From GCA-002726655 sp046582185 (lineage in GTDB: Bacteria; Pseudomonadota; Gammaproteobacteria; Pseudomonadales; Azotimanducaceae), in contig JAYGEX010000041.1 in assembly GCA_046582185.1 (NCBI GenBank), positions 62,001 to 126,000 of the forward strand: a stretch of 64,000 bases of DNA, in the 5' to 3' direction. A program made the translations under genes and the position numbers. Positions 1-7,823 of this stretch are shown here, piece by piece; the stretch's first letter is position 1; each line of letters begins with the position of its first letter. The notes under the pieces were generated by a model, which ran no database searches, was not told the DNA's origin, and saw nothing but the letters and a program-made list of their open reading frames with translations.

Positions 1-2321
1 AGTTTAATATGATGATTACCAACATCCAGTTCAGCCATCAGTTCGAATGGTTGATCAGAGATTTCAAAATAGACAGCTGTTCCCATGGCTGACAGTTTAT
101 TTCCTGAACCTTCAATTTTTAGCTTGCCTATCAATTCAGACAGCGAAAATTCCCCCTCGGCGCTCACTCGGAAATCATCATTGTCCGCCGAGTAAACAAC
201 CAACTTTTCAATATTGATATCGTCACCATGGAACAACCCGGCAAGCTCAATGCCAACAGCCTCGTCGGGAAAGGTATATCCCGGTATATAGCTTGACCAA
301 TCATTCAGATCTTTAGAACTCAATATCGCGGTATAGGAACCAACAGGATCATTGAGCTGTAGATCTGACAGGGAGAGACTTAGCTTCGTTTTCCCAAGAG
401 CAAAGTCCAGCCTGTTGAAAGTGATCGTTGACTTACCATTATCAATACGCTCCTCAAATTCAAATTGAAAATCAAAGTCTTTTCCTGATAATGCATCAGG
501 AAGATCCGCCTCCGTGATATCCAGGATATTAGTGCTTTTCAGGCTACCTGCCAGCTTAAGCGAACGATTGGACAAAGGGTTTTCAATATCAGCATTCGCC
601 TGGAGTCTTACATTTCCAAACAACAGGTTCAAATCCTTAAGCTGCACCCGAGGCTCAGCGGCATGAACATTTGTCGTCAGCGACCATGAATGATTTTGCA
701 GCGCCGATATGTCGGCAAATTTGGCTAACGTTCTCATTGTATTGCTGGATAATTTCAGTTGAATATTGGCACTTAAAGGGGTGGATGAAAGAAGACCCTT
801 CGCTGCGAAATCAATATGTTCAACCCTTCCATTTACCGCCAGAATTTCAATATTGCCAGGCCGGACGACAGCCTTAGCCTGCATTGAAACCGGCAAGTTT
901 CCAATGGTGCCGATATTCAAGTTCTTCAATACAGCCGAGACGTCATCACTCTCCAGTGAGATCTCAATCTGCATTCCATTTGAACCCGTAAAATCAATTG
1001 ACTCCCCCTTAAATTCAATCGTCGTATTCAATAGCGATAATTGCCCCTTCAATCGTTCCTTCACAGATCGATCCAGAAGGAATTCGAGAGAGAATTGCGC
1101 AGGTTCAGGCACCAGAACAGGTGAATCACTGAAGCAACGAAGAACGGACAAATCCGGCAGCATCGTTTCCAGCCGAAAACCCGCACTATCAAGGTCATTC
1201 ATGTCCTCGACGGTACCCCGGAGCAAGATGTCTATAGAATCAGAATCGAACTTCAGTCGCTGCAATTCTATCCTGTTAGCGATTTTTCTGATGCTCAAGT
1301 CCAGGCTAAACTCATCAATCGGCAAACACTGTAAGTCCACTAAATCGTGAAGAAAATCTAAGGACCCACCAGATATTCCAAGTTGCAGATCAACTTTATC
1401 CCAGTCCCTGTAACTGGAAATGAGAGCATCGGTATCAACAATAAACTCACCCACATTTCCGTTTGCTTTGAATCGGTTGACCCCATCTTCCTGAGTTGAC
1501 TGCAGCACCAGATCGACATTTCCAACCGTAAATGGCTTGTAACCCAGCGAGGTGATTAATTCTGCTATATCTGGCACCTGCAACTTCCATTCAGCATCAA
1601 CCCCCGCTGCATTTGTAAGGTCAGGTATGTGGCCCTTGCCGCTTAACTTCAGCCTGCGAAGAACAAGCTGAAAATCGAATTTAATGTCCTTGCCCGTGAA
1701 CAGATTTGCGTAGGGTCCAATGACACCACTTGAATGAAGGGGTATATCATTAACCAGGGCGTCTAAATCATAATCAAGATTGTCATCCTGCAGATTCACC
1801 TCAACCAACGAGATAATGTTGATATCAAGGGGTTTCGATAGTTCAAAATCCGCATAGCGAAGCCTAATGTCAAAGAACGATGCGCTGCCAATGCTGACGA
1901 GCAATGCAGAGTCGCCCTCTTCTCCCCCTTGATCATCAGCCTGCTTATTAAGTGGTTCGAATTGCCAGCTGGTCATATTTTCTGATTGCCGTTCAAGGCC
2001 TATTTCGACGCCATGCACAACGATATTCGTTAACTCAAGTGACCCTAAAAACAGGCGCATACTATCGAAGCCCAGCTCTATCTTCTTTGCTGTGACTAGA
2101 TCGGAATATCTCGACCAGCCAGGATTGACAATCCTTAAGTCATTTACGACAACTCTTGATTCACTACCCGGATAGAATTCAATGGAGCCATCTATGTTGA
2201 AATCGCGACCGATACGTTTTGATACAACAAATTCCATGGGTTGAATGATGAGCGACGGAAAATAAACCAGGGTGGCCAGGACACCAGTAATGAATACACA
2301 CAGGACGCTGATTGCTGTCAA
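1..2321 (-). CDS. AsmA-family envelope protein (C-terminus outside window)
   Basis: A single open minus-strand frame runs from about 2375 past base 1, so at least 770 residues are present and the C-terminus is missing. The N-terminus has one hydrophobic segment followed by an AsmA-like start (YFPSLIIQPMEFVVSKRIGR) and a long series of beta-rich repeats. AsmA-family proteins are inner-membrane-anchored periplasmic proteins linked to outer-membrane assembly and lipid transport. No ATG lies near the expected start: the frame opens after a TGA at 2376-2378, and the first usable codon before the membrane segment is TTG at 2321. A better-placed TTG after a GAGG motif (about 2350) lies in another frame. 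The true start is therefore uncertain, and an N-terminal frameshift cannot be excluded. Confidence 0.75.
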   Translation of the reverse strand, partial: MTAISVLCVFITGVLATLVYFPSLIIQPMEFVVSKRIGRDFNIDGSIEFYPGSESRVVVNDLRIVNPGWSRYSDLVTAKKIELGFDSMRLFLGSLELTNIVVHGVEIGLERQSENMTSWQFEPLNKQADDQGGEEGDSALLVSIGSASFFDIRLRYADFELSKPLDINIISLVEVNLQDDNLDYDLDALVNDIPLHSSGVIGPYANLFTGKDIKFDFQLVLRRLKLSGKGHIPDLTNAAGVDAEWKLQVPDIAELITSLGYKPFTVGNVDLVLQSTQEDGVNRFKANGNVGEFIVDTDALISSYRDWDKVDLQLGISGGSLDFLHDLVDLQCLPIDEFSLDLSIRKIANRIELQRLKFDSDSIDILLRGTVEDMNDLDSAGFRLETMLPDLSVLRCFSDSPVLVPEPAQFSLEFLLDRSVKERLKGQLSLLNTTIEFKGESIDFTGSNGMQIEISLESDDVSAVLKNLNIGTIGNLPVSMQAKAVVRPGNIEILAVNGRVEHIDFAAKGLLSSTPLSANIQLKLSSNTMRTLAKFADISALQNHSWSLTTNVHAAEPRVQLKDLNLLFGNVRLQANADIENPLSNRSLKLAGSLKSTNILDITEADLPDALSGKDFDFQFEFEERIDNGKSTITFNRLDFALGKTKLSLSLSDLQLNDPVGSYTAILSSKDLNDWSSYIPGYTFPDEAVGIELAGLFHGDDINIEKLVVYSADNDDFRVSAEGEFSLSELIGKLKIEGSGNKLSAMGTAVYFEISDQPFELMAELDVGNHHIK

Positions 2322-2408
2322 GCACTTAAGGATGAGCTTTCTGATACCAACCTCTAATTTACCTTTACCACTGATTCATTTCAGACCTGAATCAAACCAG
2401 CTTTCTCC

Positions 2409-3410
2409 CTAATAATGGGCAGGCTCAATTTCTAATTGAATCCCGAAATGTTTATGAACAGCGGATGAAACCAATTCCGTCAACCGGGCTACATCGGTGA
2501 CGGTCGCACTACCGATGTTAACAAAGACCAACGCATGCTGCTCCGAAACCATGGCGCCACCACTCTCCATTCCTTTCATCCCTGCATGCTCTATCAGCCA
2601 CGCTGCTGGAATCTTGTATTGATGATCTTCGGCGTGACGAGATGGAAGATCTGCATATTCCTGCTGAATTTTGTCTCGCTGCTCTGAGCTGATGATCGGA
2701 TTCTTAAAGAAACTGCCAACATTTCCCTGGACGCTGACATCCGGAAGTTTTCTGCGCCGGATCGCTATGACAATGTCGCTGATATTCTCTGGCGCAGGAT
2801 CATCAATCTGCAACCTTGCTACCTCTTCCTGTACATCTTTGTACGCTAGGATTGGCGAATATACCTCGGACAAGGTTAAATAAACCCTGGTAATGACCCA
2901 GCAATCCCTGAAATTGTTCTTGAAGATACTCGCCCGATATCCAAATTCGCAGTCGCTTTTTTGAAAGATCGCGTCTTCGCCGGTCCTGATATTTGTAGCT
3001 TCAAGCTTCAGGAAAACATTCTCCAGCTCCTGTCCATATGCACCAATATTCTGGATAGGCGCAGCGCCGACGTGGCCAGGTATCAATGAGAGATTCTCCA
3101 GGCCGCTTAAACCAGCATCCAGAGTGTGGCGGACCAATCTATGCCAGTTCTCACCTGCACCCGCTGAAACTTCGCCTCTTGCTATATCTACGCCGCGGAA
3201 ATCTGGCGTCAGCACTAACCCACCGTAGTCACCTGAAAATACAATATTACTACCTCCACCGAGCACGAGTACGGTGTGTTGTCTGTCTCGCGCGAATTCC
3301 AGAGCCTCATACAAGGACTCTTTGTCTTGTACTCGCACAAAATACCGCGCCTTGATATCCAGGCCAAAGGTATTCAGGCCGGAAAGATTGTAGTTTTCCT
3401 GGACTCGCAA
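2409..3410 (-). CDS. murB: UDP-N-acetylenolpyruvoylglucosamine reductase MurB
   Basis: This enzyme makes UDP-N-acetylmuramate by NADPH-dependent reduction in cytoplasmic peptidoglycan synthesis. At 333 residues it matches the long type I MurB family. The FAD-binding part carries GGGSNIVF (about residues 51-58) and IPGHVGAAPIQNIGAYG. The GSFFKNP motif near residue 232 holds the catalytic serine, and the C-terminal LEIEP supplies the conserved glutamate. It lies immediately upstream of the AsmA-like gene in the same direction. In related genomes murB directly follows kdsB; here about 3.3 kb of other genes separate them. Confidence 0.97.
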   Translation of the reverse strand: MRVQENYNLSGLNTFGLDIKARYFVRVQDKESLYEALEFARDRQHTVLVLGGGSNIVFSGDYGGLVLTPDFRGVDIARGEVSAGAGENWHRLVRHTLDAGLSGLENLSLIPGHVGAAPIQNIGAYGQELENVFLKLEATNIRTGEDAIFQKSDCEFGYRASIFKNNFRDCWVITRVYLTLSEVYSPILAYKDVQEEVARLQIDDPAPENISDIVIAIRRRKLPDVSVQGNVGSFFKNPIISSEQRDKIQQEYADLPSRHAEDHQYKIPAAWLIEHAGMKGMESGGAMVSEQHALVFVNIGSATVTDVARLTELVSSAVHKHFGIQLEIEPAHY

Positions 3411-3504
3411 CTTCTATTTCCACCAAAGTTTGACGAAGTATACCCGACCTTCTTTTATTTCCACTATACTGCGCCTTCCAAAAAACTGATCAATAAAGAT
3501 ATTC

Positions 3505-4275
3505 ATGGATTTACAAGACAAAGTTGCATTTATCACCGGCGGCGCATCTGGCCTCGGCCGCGCTACCGCAGAAAATTTCATCGCAGCTGGCACGAAGGTG
3601 ATGGTATTTGATCTCAATGAGGAGAACGCAGAAAAAGCGGCTTTAGAGCTGGGTGAAAACGCAGCCTATGCCTCAGGTGATGTGGCAGACGAAACTGCGG
3701 TAGCCAGTGCAATTCAAAAGACGCTCGATACATTCGGCAGCCTGCATATCAATATCAATTGCGCAGGTATCGGCGCCGCTGCCAGAACGATTGGTAAAGA
3801 TGGACCCATGCCACTGAAGACATTTGAATTCATCATTCGTGTCAACCTCATCGGCACATTCAACTGTCTCCGATTGTGTGCTGATGCCATGCAGAAAAAT
3901 GATCCTGTTACGGATGACGGTGAGCGCGGTGTAATAGTTAATGTAGCTTCCGTCGCCGCATTTGATGGCCAGGTAGGTCAAGCAGCTTACAGTGCCAGCA
4001 AGGGTGGTGTTGCCAGCATGACCCTTCCAATCGCCAGGGATTTGAGTCGTTCAGGCGTACGCATCGCCACAATCGCACCTGGTATCTTTGAAACACCTAT
4101 GATGGAATTTGCACCGCCGCAAGTTCGCGAGCCACTAATCGAGATGACCCAGTTTCCAAAGCGACTGGGAAACCCGGCAGAATTCGCCCAAACGGCTGCA
4201 TACATCGTAAATTGCTCATACCTCAACGGCGAAGTTATTCGCCTGGATAGCGGTATACGAATGTCGCCAAAGTAA
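3505..4275 (+). CDS. SDR dehydrogenase, HSD10 / 3-hydroxyacyl-CoA dehydrogenase type 2-like
   Basis: A 256-residue classical short-chain dehydrogenase. It has the NAD-binding TGGASGLG near residue 10, an NCAG motif near residue 88, catalytic serine in NVASVAAF and the YSASKGG catalytic Tyr-Lys pair near residue 163. The overall pattern, including APGIFETPMM and a VIRLDSGIRM-like C-terminus, resembles 3-hydroxyacyl-CoA dehydrogenases of the HSD17B10 type, which act in fatty acid or branched-chain acyl-CoA oxidation. Substrate is inferred only from this resemblance. It is transcribed divergently from murB; a TATACT box at 3465-3470 could be its -10 element. The ribosome binding site is weak. 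Confidence 0.85.
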   Translation: MDLQDKVAFITGGASGLGRATAENFIAAGTKVMVFDLNEENAEKAALELGENAAYASGDVADETAVASAIQKTLDTFGSLHININCAGIGAAARTIGKDGPMPLKTFEFIIRVNLIGTFNCLRLCADAMQKNDPVTDDGERGVIVNVASVAAFDGQVGQAAYSASKGGVASMTLPIARDLSRSGVRIATIAPGIFETPMMEFAPPQVREPLIEMTQFPKRLGNPAEFAQTAAYIVNCSYLNGEVIRLDSGIRMSPK

Positions 4276-4305
4276 TCAGCACACTAGCTCACGGATTAAA
4301 AATAA

Positions 4306-4641
4306 ATGTCCAGATACCAGCATAAAGGTCTGCCTGTTAAAAAGGCAGAGATCAATAAATCCGTCTTCGAAGCCAAAAAGGCGGCGCGCCTGGGCAGTAA
4401 AAAATCACCTGCAAAGGTAAGTGTGCAGACGGAAGAACGCAAATTGGAAATAGCAGCTGCCTTCAATGAAGGCAAGTGGTCGTTTGAGATTGTAGTCGAC
4501 CCGCAAGTTGAGGAGAACATTCTGGATCTGAAATTCCTGCAAGCTAAACAGCCGACCGCAATTATAGGCCTGATACAAGGTCGCAACGATGCTTGTGCAT
4601 GTGGAAGTGGTAAAAAATATAAAAAGTGCTGCGGGAAATAG
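4306..4641 (+). CDS. SEC-C metal-binding motif protein (PBPRA1643-like family)
   Basis: A 111-residue protein ending in a zinc-binding SEC-C motif (CACGSGKKYKKCCG), the motif also found at the SecA C-terminus. The basic N-terminus and overall length match the small SWIM/SEC-C family named after Photobacterium PBPRA1643, whose role is unknown. It follows the SDR gene by 30 bp and may be co-transcribed. It converges on the selenoprotein gene, with a strong hairpin between them. Confidence 0.8.
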   Translation: MSRYQHKGLPVKKAEINKSVFEAKKAARLGSKKSPAKVSVQTEERKLEIAAAFNEGKWSFEIVVDPQVEENILDLKFLQAKQPTAIIGLIQGRNDACACGSGKKYKKCCGK

Positions 4642-4666
4642 AACTGCCTTAAGAGCGCCAAATCTC

Positions 4667-4694
4667 GCCAGGGCAGCATATAGCCAGCCCTGGC
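4667..4694. terminator. Bidirectional terminator-like hairpin
   Basis: A perfect 8-bp inverted repeat, GCCAGGGC (4667-4674) and GCCCTGGC (4687-4694), with a 12-base loop. It lies exactly between the convergent ends of the SEC-C gene (4641) and the UGSC gene (4701). No long T-run follows on either side, so it may be a stabilising 3' structure rather than a strict intrinsic terminator. Confidence 0.55.
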
Positions 4695-4700
4695 CAAAGC

Positions 4701-5231
4701 CTAAGCACCCTCCGGCACCACTATCATGGCAAGAATCTGCTCAAATGCCTGTTCTGCCAGCACCTGCATTTCTTCGTCGGTCCTGTCCTGAATAGGGTGT
4801 GGTACAAATACTTTATGCGGGTCAAAACCCAGGGATTTTGCCTGTGCGGCGGCGGCTTCAATAAATTCAGCCGATGCCACAAAACCACCGGGAATTCCCC
4901 TTCCTTCCAAATCCATGATGTCATGCAAACTGCACGACGTACAAGATCCTCAGTCCGCTAACGATTCAACCACAAGATCACACTCAGTCGCGATCTGCTG
5001 CTTTAGCGCCACGGGTGCGATTCTGGTGAATGTTGGCTTCTTGTATCTGCGGGTACTGATGCCGCGCTGAATCATCAGATCTTCAATTCTATCAATGAAG
5101 ATATTGCCCCGCGCCTTTGATATATCCAGCAAGCCAACGGTTAATCCTTCCAAACTGGTCGGTCGTGGTAAACGCTCTCTTACCTCCGGCGACAGTTCCG
5201 AGGTTGGATCCATCAATATGGTGTTCATCAT
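4701..5231 (-). CDS. UGSC-family selenoprotein (in-frame UGA read as Sec)
   Basis: Two reading frames (5231-4953 and 4949-4701) are in phase and separated only by a TGA at 4950-4952. Reading it as selenocysteine gives a 176-residue protein with the motif U94-G-S-C97-T-S-C100, then LHDIMDLEG. The UGSC family is named after exactly this motif, and Cys homologues are known. Residues after the TGA are clearly homologous, not random: GIPGGFVAS and KVFVPHPIQDR. A bacterial SECIS-like hairpin begins 11 bases after the UGA. Translation starts at ATG 5231 or the adjacent ATG 5228; the second is better spaced from GGAG. The partner gene lies 45 bp upstream. The family's role is unknown; a redox role through the Sec/Cys cluster is inferred. 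It would be mis-annotated as two truncated ORFs. Confidence 0.88.
4920..4938 (-). promoter_or_regulatory. Bacterial SECIS-like stem-loop downstream of UGA
   Basis: In the minus-strand mRNA, GUCGUGCA and UGCAUGAC pair over 8 bp (one G-U pair) around a 3-base loop, GUU. The loop starts 20 bases after the UGA and its first base is G. This fits the published general pattern for bacterial SECIS elements: an apical loop 16-37 bases downstream, an upper stem of at least 4 bp, and a G in the first two loop positions. It lies within the coding sequence, as expected for bacteria. SelB binding is inferred. Confidence 0.65.
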
Positions 5232-5276
5232 TACTCTCCTGTTAAGGCCCTGTTCTGTATAACTATAGCATTTTCA

Positions 5277-6695
5277 TTACAAGGTGATTTCTCTGGTGAC
5301 GGGTACGCTACCCATCGCACCGGTTGCTCCCCAGCCTCCAATTATGGCAGAAAACAAACCTGCGCTACCGCCAGCGCGGACGATGTTCAAGCCACCATCG
5401 CGAAACTTCGGCAATACGGCGTCCTTTAGTTTTTCCGGAATGCCCTCTGCTATTCCTCCTGCACCGGCGATAAGTTCCTCTCCGGGAATCATCAGCAGCT
5501 CCCCGAGCCGGTACTTAAGCGCCTGCTTGGTCCAGTTCGCCTCTCTGAAGACACGTTCATGTTCAGGGGAGACAACAAGAAAGGCATCAGCAGCCATCAC
5601 CATTTTTGGATGAGAAACGACTCTCAAACCGGCAGCAAATGATCTCGCCAGGGAATCTGGCTGCCGTGATTTTTGATCAACAATTCCTTGCATACCATCG
5701 GCAGCGAACAGCGTTACAGTTGATTGCTCTGCACTAAATCCTTTTTCCACCGCCAACGATTCCCAACAGGAATTTTGTTCATCCTCGGCAAAACAGTAAG
5801 AGTATTTTCCGGGGTTTCCAAAGACGGACCGATCGACACCTCCGGGCTTACCACCACCGACATTGCGAATAACTAACTGTAGCGCACGACCAATAGTCGC
5901 ATTGGCACGATTACCTTGTCCAAGCGCGTTGCCTTTGGCATTCATTCCAATCGCGCGACTGATAGGCCCGTTAACAAGAATCATAGGCCCGGAAAAGTAA
6001 GTCGTTGCCAGTAATCCGTGCATGCAAAACTCATCCTGAAGCGCCGCCTCCACGGCAGCAATCACTACCGGAAGATACTCGGGTTTGCAGCCAGCCATAA
6101 CTGCATTGATCGCAATCTTCTCGATCGTACAAGGAGAATAATCAGGGGGCACATCGCCAACAATTTCCGCAGCGTCGCGTGTAGTACCGGTTAACATGCG
6201 CACCACTCGCAGCGCAGTTGGCGGCACTACTGGCAAGCCATCCGTCCAGCCACGATCAAAGCAGGCTTCCAGGTCATCTTCCTCTTCTGCTACAGTCAGT
6301 TGCCTTGCCTGCAGTCGATTCAGGTCATATTTTGCAGCCAGTCGTTCAGGCATGCCGGGATCCATGGTTTTCGAACCACATCCTGGGCGGAATGCGGGTA
6401 ACTCAGATGAATACTGACGATTGGTCAATGCTTCCCATTCTTCTCGAACCCAGCCAAAGGCTCGCTCAACTTCTTTGCCGTTTTCAAGCTTGATTATCGT
6501 TGGTACGGTCTCAATATTGAGTGACCAAGATCGTTCCAGGGAGAGATCATCGACAACGTCGAGGCCAGCCGGAAAGGCAGGATTGTCCTGACAAAATATT
6601 TGCACTTCAAATTCCGCTGCCAACTGTGAAATTACAGGTACGGTTAACTTGCAGGTTTCACAATCTTCTTTTACAACCAGTATAAAGTCTGTCAT
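5277..6695 (-). CDS. Thioredoxin-domain protein partnered with UGSC selenoprotein
   Basis: A 472-residue protein. Residues 1-90 form a thioredoxin-like domain with C12-E-T-C15 and the cis-proline region ETVPTIIKL. The remaining 380 residues are a domain I cannot name, rich in glycine motifs (NAKGNALGQGNRANATIG, GGGKPGGVDRSVFGNPGKYS) and with conserved-looking cysteines, including PGCGSK near residue 104. It is 45 bp upstream of the UGSC gene and 47 bp downstream of kdsB on the same strand, so both may be read from the lipid A gene operon. A plausible role is to reduce, or act together with, the Sec/Cys centre of its partner; this is inference. Confidence 0.7.
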   Translation of the reverse strand: MTDFILVVKEDCETCKLTVPVISQLAAEFEVQIFCQDNPAFPAGLDVVDDLSLERSWSLNIETVPTIIKLENGKEVERAFGWVREEWEALTNRQYSSELPAFRPGCGSKTMDPGMPERLAAKYDLNRLQARQLTVAEEEDDLEACFDRGWTDGLPVVPPTALRVVRMLTGTTRDAAEIVGDVPPDYSPCTIEKIAINAVMAGCKPEYLPVVIAAVEAALQDEFCMHGLLATTYFSGPMILVNGPISRAIGMNAKGNALGQGNRANATIGRALQLVIRNVGGGKPGGVDRSVFGNPGKYSYCFAEDEQNSCWESLAVEKGFSAEQSTVTLFAADGMQGIVDQKSRQPDSLARSFAAGLRVVSHPKMVMAADAFLVVSPEHERVFREANWTKQALKYRLGELLMIPGEELIAGAGGIAEGIPEKLKDAVLPKFRDGGLNIVRAGGSAGLFSAIIGGWGATGAMGSVPVTREITL

Positions 6696-6742
6696 TTCAA
6701 TTTCATCTAGTAGAGGATGTTTTGCGGCTGACCGGCGCTTGT

Positions 6743-7501
6743 CTAGCTCTTACTCAAGGCCGCCAGCGTGCGTTGCAAATCTTTTTCAGTATCAATGCCT
6801 GGAGGAATACTTTCTATTGCTTCAGCAATGTGTATATCCACACCATGCCATAATGCCCTGAGCTGCTCCAGCTTTTCCGTTTGTTCCAGTGGTGTTGGCT
6901 GCCAGTTCACATAGCGGTTCAAAAGAGAGACCCTGTAGGCGTATATGCCCAGGTGTCGCTTGTAGCTCATAGCGCTAAGTAATTTACGGCCTTCTGAGGA
7001 GAACTCATCCCTGGGATAAGGAATGGCTGCACGGCTAAAGTATATCGCTCGAGACTGATGATCAGTGACAACTTTGACGATGTTCGGGTCAAGAAGATCT
7101 TCCACATCACCAATTTTTTCCCACAATGTCGCCATGTCCATTCCAGAATCAACGAGATTCGATGCGACCTGATTTATAACCGACGCCGGCATTAAAGGTT
7201 CATCACCTTGCACGTTAACGATGACTTCATCTTCTGACAGCGAAAGAATGGAACACACTTCCTGTAGCCTGTCTGTCCCAGAAGGATGATTTTTTGAAGT
7301 CATGCAAACTTCACCACCAAAGTCTTCGACAACCTTTGCAATCCGCTCGTCATCTGTCGCGACAACTACACGTTCCGCTTTGCTGCGGCTAGCCTGTTCA
7401 GTAACCCACTGGATCATTGGCTTACCATGAATGTCGATAAGTGGCTTGCCAGGCAATCTATGAGATTGATAGCGTGCAGGTATGATAGTTATAAACTTCA
7501 T
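6743..7501 (-). CDS. kdsB: 3-deoxy-manno-octulosonate cytidylyltransferase KdsB
   Basis: This enzyme activates Kdo to CMP-Kdo for the lipopolysaccharide inner core. The 252-residue length is standard. It carries the N-terminal nucleotide-binding stretch IPARYQSHRLPGKPL, the VVATDDERI segment and QGDEPLMP, all typical of KdsB. It lies downstream of the Trm112-like gene and the msbA-lpxK fusion, the usual order in Gammaproteobacteria, so lipid A and Kdo synthesis are grouped. Confidence 0.97.
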   Translation of the reverse strand: MKFITIIPARYQSHRLPGKPLIDIHGKPMIQWVTEQASRSKAERVVVATDDERIAKVVEDFGGEVCMTSKNHPSGTDRLQEVCSILSLSEDEVIVNVQGDEPLMPASVINQVASNLVDSGMDMATLWEKIGDVEDLLDPNIVKVVTDHQSRAIYFSRAAIPYPRDEFSSEGRKLLSAMSYKRHLGIYAYRVSLLNRYVNWQPTPLEQTEKLEQLRALWHGVDIHIAEAIESIPPGIDTEKDLQRTLAALSKS

Positions 7502-7563
7502 CAGCTTTCAGACCCTGGTTTACGAGAACGAGAGGTTTAAAGAGATTTTCAGGGGCGAGCAGA

Positions 7564-7743
7564 TCAGGGCTGCGATTCCAGTGATCTTGCTTCTGATTCA
7601 AGCATTACCGGGATATCGTCGCGAATCGGAAATGCGAGTTTATCAAATTTGCAAGTCAGCTCGCCTGCTTCGTGATCATAATCCAGCTGCCCCTTGCATA
7701 AGGGACATACAAGAATACTGAGTAATTTTTTATCAAGCGCCAT
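7564..7743 (-). CDS. ycaR: Trm112-like small zinc protein (YcaR family)
   Basis: A 59-residue ORF starting at ATG 7743 and ending at TGA 7564-7566. It has the Trm112-type signature: CPLC near residues 13-16, LTCK near residue 30, then LAFPIRDDIPVMLESEAR, nearly the same as E. coli YcaR. Trm112-like proteins are small activating or zinc-binding partners; the exact role of bacterial YcaR is not settled. It sits between lpxK and kdsB, as in E. coli. Confidence 0.92.
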   Translation of the reverse strand: MALDKKLLSILVCPLCKGQLDYDHEAGELTCKFDKLAFPIRDDIPVMLESEARSLESQP

Positions 7744-7823
7744 AATTTATACCTTTTCTATATCTGTGCATTTTTTCCAAGAAGTCTACAAGACATCTTA
7801 AAAACATCTTTCCTATATCTCTA

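Noticed and set aside
766..1350. 194-residue plus-strand frame
   Set aside because: It is antisense to the AsmA-family frame, whose translation is continuous and has the expected composition.
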